From NCBI GenBank assembly GCA_019118905.1, contig DWYA01000056.1, positions 1 through 35,210 on the forward strand: a DNA stretch of 35,210 nt, written 5' to 3'. Positions 29,192 through 35,210 of the stretch are shown here, one piece after another; position 1 is the stretch's first letter; the number at the start of each line of letters is the position of its first letter. Under the pieces are notes generated by a model. It was given only the letters and a program-made list of their open reading frames with translations. It did no database searches and was not told the origin of the DNA. The DNA is from Ruthenibacterium avium. GTDB lineage: Bacteria; Bacillota; Clostridia; Oscillospirales; Ruminococcaceae. The position numbers and the translations under genes are program-made.

Positions 29192-30661
29192 ATGGAACGT
29201 TACAGTGTATATCAAGACATTGCGGCGCGCACCGGGGGAGATATTTACTTGGGCGTGGTCGGCCCGGTGAGAACCGGAAAAAGCACGTTTATCAAGCGCT
29301 TTGTGGAGCTGATGCTGCTGCCCGAAATTCAAAACGAGTCCTTTGCCAAACGCGCGAAAGATGAGCTGCCTCAGTCGGCGGCGGGAAGAACGATTATGAC
29401 CACCGAGCCCAAGTTTGTGCCGGAACAAGCGGTGACGGTTTCGATGGAGGACGGCGGAGAGTTTCGCGCCCGTTTGATTGATTGTGTGGGGTACATGGTA
29501 AAAGGGGCAATGGGTCAGGCCGAGGCAGGCCGTCCGCGCATGGTAAAAAGCCCTTGGTTTGAAAACGAGGTGGCGTTTGACATTGCCGCCGAAACAGGCA
29601 CCAAAAAAGTGATTTGTGAACATTCCACCGTGGGCGTTGTGATGACGACAGACGGAAGTATCAGCGATTTGCCCCGCGCCGCTTATGAGGAAGCCGAGCA
29701 GCGTGTGATTGAGCAGTTACAGGAGATTCAAAAGCCTTTCGTGATTTTGCTTAACTGCGTCAAGCCCGACTCTCTGGAAGCAATGACGCTTGCTGACGAG
29801 CTGAGCGAAAAATATCAAAAGCCCGTCATGCCGATTTCCTGTGTCGATATGACACAGGACACGATCATGGAGGTGCTGCGCCGGCTGCTGTACGAATTCC
29901 CCATTCGGGAAGTGGGGTTTGCGATGCCCTCGTGGGTCACCATGCTGGAAAAAGACCACTGGCTGCAAAAAAGCGTATATGAAGCAGCGCAGCAGTATGC
30001 GCAGAATCTGGATGTTATGGCCGATTTGCAAAAAGCGCAAATGGAGTGTGAATATATTCAGGGCGCAGGTGTGAAAAGCATGGACTTGGGCACGGGCAGC
30101 GCTGTGATGGAGGTCACTTTAATCCCGGATATTTTCTACCGCGTGTTAAGCGAAACCACCGGGCTTGAAATTTCCGACGAGGCAGGCTTGATGCCGTGTG
30201 TGATTGAGCTTGCCAAAGTGAAAGAAAAGTACGATAAAATTGCTTCCGCGCTGGAACAGGTGAATGCAACGGGCTATGGCATTGTCATGCCGGGCATTGA
30301 TGAGCTGAAGCTGGAAGAGCCTGAAATTATGCACCAGGGAGGACGCTATGGCGTGCGCCTTCGTGCAAGTGCTCCTTCCATTCACATGCTGCGTGCTGAT
30401 ATTTCTACGGAGGTTGCCCCTGTGGTGGGCAGCGAGCGACAATCGGAGGAGCTTGTCAGCAGCCTTTTGGCCGATTTTGAGGAAGACCCGGTCAAGATTT
30501 GGCAAAGCAATATTTTTGGCAAAAGCTTGCATGAGCTGGTAAACGAAGGATTGCAGAACAAGCTGCTGCACATGCCGGCCGACGCCCGTTCCCGTATTCA
30601 GGAGACGGTGGAACGTGTCATCAATGAAGGCTGTTCGGGCTTGATTTGCATTATTCTTTAA
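29192..30661 (+). CDS. spoIVA: Stage IV sporulation protein A, ATPase of the spore coat basement layer
   Basis: SpoIVA polymerises on the forespore surface with energy from ATP and forms the platform for the coat. The 489 residues are close to the 492 of Bacillus. The Walker A motif GPVRTGKST places Lys30 as in the studied Bacillus protein, and the Walker B-like IDCVGY has Asp97, also the same number. The middle domain carries the SWVTMLEKDHWL segment, and the C-terminus ends GLICIIL, the region that meets SpoVM. Ribosome site GAGGAGG precedes the ATG. It forms an operon with the sipL-like gene and ends at a terminator at 30719. It should be transcribed in the mother cell under sigma-E by family knowledge. 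Confidence 0.96.
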   Translation: MERYSVYQDIAARTGGDIYLGVVGPVRTGKSTFIKRFVELMLLPEIQNESFAKRAKDELPQSAAGRTIMTTEPKFVPEQAVTVSMEDGGEFRARLIDCVGYMVKGAMGQAEAGRPRMVKSPWFENEVAFDIAAETGTKKVICEHSTVGVVMTTDGSISDLPRAAYEEAEQRVIEQLQEIQKPFVILLNCVKPDSLEAMTLADELSEKYQKPVMPISCVDMTQDTIMEVLRRLLYEFPIREVGFAMPSWVTMLEKDHWLQKSVYEAAQQYAQNLDVMADLQKAQMECEYIQGAGVKSMDLGTGSAVMEVTLIPDIFYRVLSETTGLEISDEAGLMPCVIELAKVKEKYDKIASALEQVNATGYGIVMPGIDELKLEEPEIMHQGGRYGVRLRASAPSIHMLRADISTEVAPVVGSERQSEELVSSLLADFEEDPVKIWQSNIFGKSLHELVNEGLQNKLLHMPADARSRIQETVERVINEGCSGLICIIL

Positions 30662-30718
30662 TAAAATTTCCATGTGAGCCACTGAAAGCAATTTGCAAAT
30701 ACAAAAAGTGTTCTTTTC

Positions 30719-30752
30719 CAAGCAGCTGTGCTTTATCAGCTGCTTGTTTTTT
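30719..30752 (+). terminator. Terminator after spoIVA
   Basis: A perfect 10-bp stem (30719-30728 with 30737-30746) followed by six T. Confidence 0.92.
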
Positions 30753-30778
30753 GTTTACAAATAAGAAAAATGTTATGA

Positions 30779-30808
30779 TTGACAAAAGATTTTCATTTTA
30801 AGTAAAAT
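30779..30808 (+). promoter_or_regulatory. Promoter of the sulfatase gene
   Basis: Perfect TTGACA (30779-30784), 18 bases, TAAAAT (30803-30808), about 80 bases before the start codon. Confidence 0.7.
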
Positions 30809-30890
30809 GTTCTGGTAAACCAGCCTTTGCCTTTCCTTTGTTTGACAGATGCTGCAATTCAATAGCAAAATGGGCTGCGGAGGGAATAGA

Positions 30891-32363
30891 ATGAAAAATA
30901 TCTTGTTTATCTTGTGCGATCAGCTGAGAAAAGATTCTTTAGGCTGCTATGGCAATCCATATGCTGTAACGCCGCATTTGGATGCCTTGGCCGGACGGTC
31001 GACGCGCTTTACCAGAAATTATGTTGCAAATCCAATTTGTATGCCAAACCGTCACTCTCTTTTCAGTGGAATGTACCCCAGAAATCACGGTGTGTGGACA
31101 AATGGGCTGCTGGTGCCCGATTGCGGCGACAATTTAATGCACCATCTGTCAAAGCACGGGTATCAAACGGCCAGTATAGGAAAAATTCACTTTGAGCCGG
31201 ATGGATGTTCTGCCGAGTGCGGCAGCATGGAGTCGGAAGATTTGTGGCAGAAAAACCCGAAAATGAACGATTTTCACGGCCCGTTTTGGGGGTTTGATTA
31301 TATTGAATTGGCAGATAGGCACCATGGAACGAGCGGGCATATGACAGAATGGTTTCAAAAAAAGGGTGGAACACAGGAAATGTACCGCACACGCTGTCAT
31401 CCGCTGGATACGCAAACAGGGGTAGATCCGGTTGCCGAAGAGCTGCACTCCTCGGCATTTGTGGGGGAGAGAATGTGCCATTATTTAAAGCACATACGGG
31501 CCCAGGATAAACCTTTTTTTGCAGTGGCCAGCTTTCCAGACCCGCATCACCCTTTTATTGTACCGGAGTCCAGTGCGAAAAGATGGGCCGGAAGACCTAC
31601 CAAAGAGCCGGTGGGAAGCCCAGAGGATTTACAGGGAAGGCCGGCACGCTACTTGCAGCAATTTCGCGGAGAGTGGAGCCGGCAGGGCCCAAAACAAGCG
31701 CAGCATCCGCACGGCTTGCCCAACGAGCTGACGCAGCAGCGCCTGGAAGCTACCTATGCTATGGTAGAAATGATTGACACACAAATCGGAAACATCCTGC
31801 AAACACTTGACGAATTGAACCTAACAAAAGATACGATTATTGTATTCACGTCAGACCATGGGGAGTTGCTGGGAGATTTTGGCTTGTGGACGAAGGGCCC
31901 GTTTTTCTTTGAGGGCTTAGTGAGTACGCCGCTGCTCATCTCTGTGCCGGAATGTACAAACGAAAAAGTAAACGATTGTCTGTTTTCGGCGGTTGATTTA
32001 GTGCCTACCCTGTGCGGCTTGCTCGGCTTGCCGCTGCCTTATTACTGCGACGGTATCGACCAGAGCGAACTTTGGCGTGAAGGCGCCAAAACACCTTGCC
32101 GGAAAGCTTGTTTGATAGAATATCGAAACGGTTATGGTGCAAAGGATTGTAACTACAAGGTGCTGGTAACACAGCAATATAAATATGGGTACAGTCAGCT
32201 GGGTGAAATGGAACTAACCGACTTGCACCATGACCCATTTGAAAAAGTAAATCAAATGAATGATGCAAAATACAGTGCGGTATCCGAGGAGATGCTCCAC
32301 CTTTTGATGCAGGAACTTTTAAAATCGGAAAGCAAGCGGCCGCGGCAGGTGTCATTGGCGTAA
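30891..32363 (+). CDS. Type I sulfatase (alkaline-phosphatase superfamily)
   Basis: A 490-residue cytoplasmic hydrolase of sulfate esters (or related phosphonate/phosphate esters). The activation motif is CMPNR at Cys50-Arg54; Cys50 would be oxidised to formylglycine. The common form is C-x-(S/P/A)-x-R with Ser or Ala at position 4; Asn here is less usual. Metal and substrate residues lie in LCDQLRKDSLG, FPDPHHPF and SDHGELLGDFG (Asp322, His323) with Lys335. There is no signal peptide, so the substrate must enter the cell. GGAGGG sets ATG 30891; the frame reaches back to 30849. It is a single-gene unit with its own promoter and terminator. No maturation enzyme (anSME) or transporter is adjacent. 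Confidence 0.88.
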   Translation: MKNILFILCDQLRKDSLGCYGNPYAVTPHLDALAGRSTRFTRNYVANPICMPNRHSLFSGMYPRNHGVWTNGLLVPDCGDNLMHHLSKHGYQTASIGKIHFEPDGCSAECGSMESEDLWQKNPKMNDFHGPFWGFDYIELADRHHGTSGHMTEWFQKKGGTQEMYRTRCHPLDTQTGVDPVAEELHSSAFVGERMCHYLKHIRAQDKPFFAVASFPDPHHPFIVPESSAKRWAGRPTKEPVGSPEDLQGRPARYLQQFRGEWSRQGPKQAQHPHGLPNELTQQRLEATYAMVEMIDTQIGNILQTLDELNLTKDTIIVFTSDHGELLGDFGLWTKGPFFFEGLVSTPLLISVPECTNEKVNDCLFSAVDLVPTLCGLLGLPLPYYCDGIDQSELWREGAKTPCRKACLIEYRNGYGAKDCNYKVLVTQQYKYGYSQLGEMELTDLHHDPFEKVNQMNDAKYSAVSEEMLHLLMQELLKSESKRPRQVSLA

Positions 32364-32404
32364 ATATTTAACGCGGCAACATTCAATTTGGATGATTAAA
32401 AAGT

Positions 32405-32459
32405 AAAATCTCTGATAAACAGCACACGAAAATTGTGCAGCATCAGAGATTTTATTTTT
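32405..32459 (+). terminator. Terminator after the sulfatase gene
   Basis: A 12-bp stem (32405-32416 with 32442-32453) carries an inner GCACA/TGTGC hairpin, and ATTTTT follows. Confidence 0.88.
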
Positions 32460-32533
32460 GGGGCATGTTCATTTGAATGGAAAAAGAACAAGGAGAAGAT
32501 TGATACGAAAAGCGACAAATTTGGCATTATGAA

Positions 32534-32562
32534 TTGATTATTTTTGCAAAATATAGTATCAT
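32534..32562 (+). promoter_or_regulatory. Promoter of the glycan biosynthesis operon
   Basis: TTGATT (32534-32539), 17 bases, TATCAT (32557-32562). The transcript would have a leader of about 145 bases. Confidence 0.65.
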
Positions 32563-32616
32563 AGACTAAATATGAGTAAAAAATAAGTCAAGAGCTTTGT
32601 TGAAATAGATGCCTCT

Positions 32617-32682
32617 TTCCGGTGAGGGAGAGAGCAGGGCTGAGAAATGTATGGTTACGTTAGGTTATCTCACGCCCCGGAA
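32617..32682 (+). other. Structured leader of the glycan operon, unknown class
   Basis: Nested stems TTCCG/CGGAA (32617-32621 with 32678-32682), GGGC/GCCC (32637-32640 with 32674-32677) and TGAGA/TCTCA (32641-32645 with 32668-32672) leave a 15-base purine-rich bulge on the left and a 22-base loop. It ends 33 bases before the start codon. Antitermination leaders (LoaP-type hairpins) are known before polysaccharide operons in Firmicutes; this is only a suggestion. Confidence 0.45.
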
Positions 32683-32715
32683 CATGAAATAATAAAAGAT
32701 TGGTGATTCATTTTG

Positions 32716-34584
32716 ATGTCTGCTATTACAGATTTTGCGCAGCGCTTTCGCAAACAGATTTTAATCGCCTTTGATATTGTAGCGATTATTTTTGCCTATA
32801 TTTTCCCGTGGGTACTCATTAACGGGCGTACCTCTTTTACCGAATATAACAGCCTTTTATTTGCAAGCTGCTTTTTCTTTGTTTGCTGCTATGAAGTGGT
32901 TTACTGGCTGATGGGAATGTATGACAGCCTATGGCGCTACGCTGAAATTGTTGAATTTTTCCGGCTTTGCATGGCTTCTGTGATTGCGGTGGGGATTTTT
33001 GTGGTGGTCACATGGGCTCTTTGGGCAAGTGAACGGCGCATTCCCTTTTCTGTCTATTTTTTAAGCGCTACCTTTGCTTCGGCGCTGACGCTGTATGCAC
33101 GCTTAACTTACCGCATGTTCCGCAATACCAAGCTGGCACAGCGCGGGCTGAAGCGCCGCCGCACCTTGGTAATTGGCGCGGGTGACGCAGCCAGCACCTT
33201 ACTGCACGAGCTTTCTAAAAATAAAAGCCCTGATATGAGCATTATTTGCTGTGTGGATGACGCGCCCGAAAAGGTGGGCCGAAACATCATGGGCGTTGAA
33301 ATTATGGGAACAACGGAGGATATTCCTGAGCTGGTCGAGCGATGCGAAATCGAGACGCTGTTGCTGGCCATTCCCACTGTGGACGAAGAAAACAAACGCC
33401 GCATTTTAGGCATTTGCAATAAAACAAAGTGCAATGTGCGTATTTTGCCGGACATTGTTAAGCTGATTGCCGACGGCAAGGATATTTTGTCGCGGATTCG
33501 TGATGTGCGCGTGGAGGACGTGCTGGGACGTCCCGAAGTAGAGCTGAAAGACTCCACCAATGAGCTGATTACCAACAAAACCGTTATGGTAACCGGCGGC
33601 GGCGGTTCCATCGGTTCTGAGCTGTGCCGCCAGATTGCCATGTGCAGCCCCAAAAAATTGATTGTTTTGGATATTTATGAAAACAGCGCTTATTCCATTC
33701 AGCAAGAGCTGCTGCGGCGCTATGGCGACCGCTTGAACTTGCAGGTGCTGATTGCTTCGGTGCGCGATTCTAAAAAGATTGATGCGCTGTTTCGTGCCAA
33801 CCGCCCGGATGTGGTGTTCCACGCGGCGGCTCATAAGCACGTTCCGCTGATGGAGATTTCCCCCGAAGAAGCTGTGAAAAACAATGTCTTCGGCACCTAT
33901 AACGTCGCATGTGCTGCCGACCGTCACGGCGCCGAGCGATTTGTGCTGATTTCTACTGACAAAGCGGTTAACCCGACGAATGTGATGGGGGCGACAAAGC
34001 GCGTTTGCGAAATGATTGTGCAGGCCCTCGCGCAAAAAAGCAAAACAAAATTTGTGGCGGTTCGCTTCGGCAATGTGCTTGGCTCTAACGGCTCTGTGCT
34101 GCCGCTGTTTAAAGAGCAGATTGCGGCAGGCGGCCCCGTAACCGTAACTGACCCCGAAATTGTGCGCTTTTTCATGACAATTCCCGAAGCGGTTCAGCTG
34201 GTTTTGGAAGCGGGACAAATGGGAAAAGGCGGCGAAATTTTTGTGTTGGATATGGGCAAACCGGTTAAGATTTTGGATTTGGCCGAAAACCTGATTAAAC
34301 TGTCCGGTTTGATTCCTTATAAAGACATTCAAATCCAATTTACCGGTCTGCGTCCCGGCGAAAAGCTGTATGAGGAGCTTTTGATGGACGAGGAAGGCGT
34401 GCGCAAAACAGGAAATCGAAAAATCTTTGTCGGCTCACCGCTTGGGCTCAATAAGGATACTTTCTTTGAGCAGCTGGCCGAGCTGAAAAAAATTGCTTAC
34501 AGCAACAACAGCGAAAATCTGGTGCGGGCGCTTTTGGCGCTGGTGCCCACCTTTACCCATAAAGAGCATGAGTATGATTTGTAA
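32716..34584 (+). CDS. Membrane-bound nucleotide-sugar 4,6-dehydratase (PglF/WbpM/CapD type)
   Basis: A 622-residue enzyme that should convert a UDP-HexNAc, typically UDP-GlcNAc, to its 4-keto-6-deoxy form. Four membrane helices lie within residues 15-130. A Rossmann-like domain follows (VIGAGDAASTLL), then the catalytic SDR domain with VTGGGGSIGSELCRQI near 292. The long-form hallmark is present: the catalytic Tyr is replaced by Met424 in VMGATKR (Met-x-x-x-Lys428). AAHKHVPLMEI is another family motif. ATG 32716 is preferred over the adjacent TTG 32713. With the phosphoglycosyl transferase that follows it resembles the start of a capsule, S-layer-glycan or protein-glycosylation locus. Confidence 0.92.
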   Translation: MSAITDFAQRFRKQILIAFDIVAIIFAYIFPWVLINGRTSFTEYNSLLFASCFFFVCCYEVVYWLMGMYDSLWRYAEIVEFFRLCMASVIAVGIFVVVTWALWASERRIPFSVYFLSATFASALTLYARLTYRMFRNTKLAQRGLKRRRTLVIGAGDAASTLLHELSKNKSPDMSIICCVDDAPEKVGRNIMGVEIMGTTEDIPELVERCEIETLLLAIPTVDEENKRRILGICNKTKCNVRILPDIVKLIADGKDILSRIRDVRVEDVLGRPEVELKDSTNELITNKTVMVTGGGGSIGSELCRQIAMCSPKKLIVLDIYENSAYSIQQELLRRYGDRLNLQVLIASVRDSKKIDALFRANRPDVVFHAAAHKHVPLMEISPEEAVKNNVFGTYNVACAADRHGAERFVLISTDKAVNPTNVMGATKRVCEMIVQALAQKSKTKFVAVRFGNVLGSNGSVLPLFKEQIAAGGPVTVTDPEIVRFFMTIPEAVQLVLEAGQMGKGGEIFVLDMGKPVKILDLAENLIKLSGLIPYKDIQIQFTGLRPGEKLYEELLMDEEGVRKTGNRKIFVGSPLGLNKDTFFEQLAELKKIAYSNNSENLVRALLALVPTFTHKEHEYDL

Positions 34585-34596
34585 GGATGAGCGGAT

Positions 34597-35193
34597 ATGT
34601 ATCAAAAGTATCTCAAACGCATCATAGATGTGGTTTTGTCTCTGTGCGGCATCATCGTACTGTCGCCGGTTCTTTTGCTGATCGCGCTTTGGATTAAGCT
34701 GGATTCCAAAGGCCCGGTGTTTTTTCGCCAAAAGCGTGTGGGAAAAGGAAAAACGCATTTTTCAATTTTAAAATTTCGCACAATGTACGCTGATACGCCC
34801 AGCGACGTTCCCACACATCTTTTAAAGGATCCGCAGGCGCTCATTACAAAAAGCGGCCACTTTCTGAGAAAAACAAGCTTGGATGAGCTGCCGCAGATGT
34901 TTAATATTTTAGCAGGACAAATGAGCATTATCGGCCCGCGCCCGGCGCTTTGGAATCAGTATGACTTAATCGAGGAACGCGACCGCTGGGGTGCAAATGA
35001 CGTGCTGCCCGGCTTAACCGGCTGGGCACAGGTGAATGGGCGCGATGAGCTGCCCATTCCGGTGAAGGCACGCTACGACGGCGAGTATGCTAAGCGGATT
35101 TCCTTTGCTTTTGATGTGAAAATCTTTTTGAAAACCATCGGCAATGTGTTAACGGGAAAAGACGTGGTGGAAGGTGGAACGCAGGGGCGATAA
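34597..35193 (+). CDS. Undecaprenyl-phosphate phosphoglycosyl transferase (PglC/WcaJ-type, monotopic)
   Basis: A 198-residue PglC-like enzyme that moves a phospho-sugar from UDP-sugar to undecaprenyl phosphate, starting a lipid-linked glycan. Near the N-terminus lies a hydrophobic reentrant helix (about 10-35, DVVLSLCGIIVLSPVLLLI). The catalytic Asp96-Glu97 dyad sits in TSLDELPQ, as Asp93-Glu94 does in Campylobacter PglC. KFRTMY and IIGPRPAL are family motifs. This is the short catalytic-core form without the WcaJ N-terminal domain. The ATG is 12 bases after the dehydratase gene. A diNAc-bacillosamine-like or fucose-like sugar is plausible. The stop is inside the window; the sequence after it is too short to interpret. 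Confidence 0.93.
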   Translation: MYQKYLKRIIDVVLSLCGIIVLSPVLLLIALWIKLDSKGPVFFRQKRVGKGKTHFSILKFRTMYADTPSDVPTHLLKDPQALITKSGHFLRKTSLDELPQMFNILAGQMSIIGPRPALWNQYDLIEERDRWGANDVLPGLTGWAQVNGRDELPIPVKARYDGEYAKRISFAFDVKIFLKTIGNVLTGKDVVEGGTQGR

Positions 35194-35210
35194 TAAGAAA
35201 AAACACCCTC

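Noticed and set aside
32637..32682. TPP riboswitch, because of GGGCTGAGA in the glycan leader
   Set aside because: The second conserved part (around CTGATCTGG and GCGAAGGGA-type bases) is absent and the downstream genes are unrelated to thiamine.
33406..34338. A 310-codon minus-strand open frame inside the dehydratase gene
   Set aside because: The plus-strand gene is certain from its motifs; the antisense translation has no recognisable domain and is rich in His, Asn and Gln, typical of a shadow frame.
1..35210. CRISPR array, prophage, transposon or toxin-antitoxin module
   Set aside because: No regularly spaced repeats, integrases, transposases, long terminal inverted repeats or toxin-antitoxin pairs were seen on either strand.

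Overview
The window comes from the chromosome of a spore-forming member of the Clostridia, probably Oscillospirales/Ruminococcaceae-like (lineage is an inference). The base composition looks near half G+C by eye. The grounds are: a PASTA-kinase/rsgA/thiN/spoVM/rpmB block, a scpA-scpB-DUF2953-gerW-rluB block, an adjacent sipL-like/spoIVA pair (SipL is the clostridial SpoIVA partner), strong AGGAGG ribosome sites, and several TTG starts. Nearly everything is chromosomal housekeeping. I see no phage, transposon, CRISPR array or integrated element.

Layout, left to right. 1-4.2 kb: the 3' end of a PASTA-type protein (probably a Ser/Thr kinase), a second membrane PASTA protein without a kinase domain, rsgA, thiN, a 23-codon spoVM gene and rpmB. 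4.2-8.3 kb: one long operon from a near-consensus promoter, with an M50 membrane protease, scpA, scpB, a DUF2953 protein, gerW and rluB, closed by a strong terminator. 8.4-9.9 kb: tRNA-Leu(UAG) with its own promoter and terminator, then a Sel1-repeat protein. 9.9-12.7 kb: a metal-resistance module made of an SmtB-like repressor divergent from a stand-alone HMA protein and a Zn/Cd/Pb P-type ATPase, with palindromic operators between them. 12.7-15.4 kb: a soluble PAS-PAS chemoreceptor-like protein behind a structured leader, convergent with an AraC-type regulator whose own leader looks like a transcription attenuator. 15.5-19.3 kb: purA (structured leader), purF and an unknown zinc-ribbon protein. 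19.3-24.5 kb: a divergent type IIA topoisomerase pair (ParE/ParC-like) translationally coupled to an RluA-family pseudouridine synthase. 24.6-27.4 kb: murA, a WalJ/YycJ-type hydrolase and rlmH. 27.4-30.8 kb: an intergenic region with a cre-like site, an exact 13-bp tandem repeat and an orphan terminator, then sipL-like and spoIVA. 30.8-32.5 kb: a type I sulfatase. 32.5 kb to the end: a PglF/WbpM-type nucleotide-sugar dehydratase and a PglC-type phosphoglycosyl transferase, probably the start of a surface-glycan operon that continues past the window.

Themes. SpoVM, SpoIVA and a SipL-like protein, the three components that start coat assembly on the forespore, are all encoded here, and GerW adds a spore germination factor. 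The least explained signals are regulatory RNAs: two mutually exclusive folds in the AraC-gene leader, structured leaders before purA, the chemoreceptor-like gene and the glycan operon, and a possible small RNA after rlmH. None matches a riboswitch class that I can recognise. The most unusual proteins are the kinase-less PASTA protein with a Cys/His tail, the zinc-ribbon protein after purF and the divergent topoisomerase pair.
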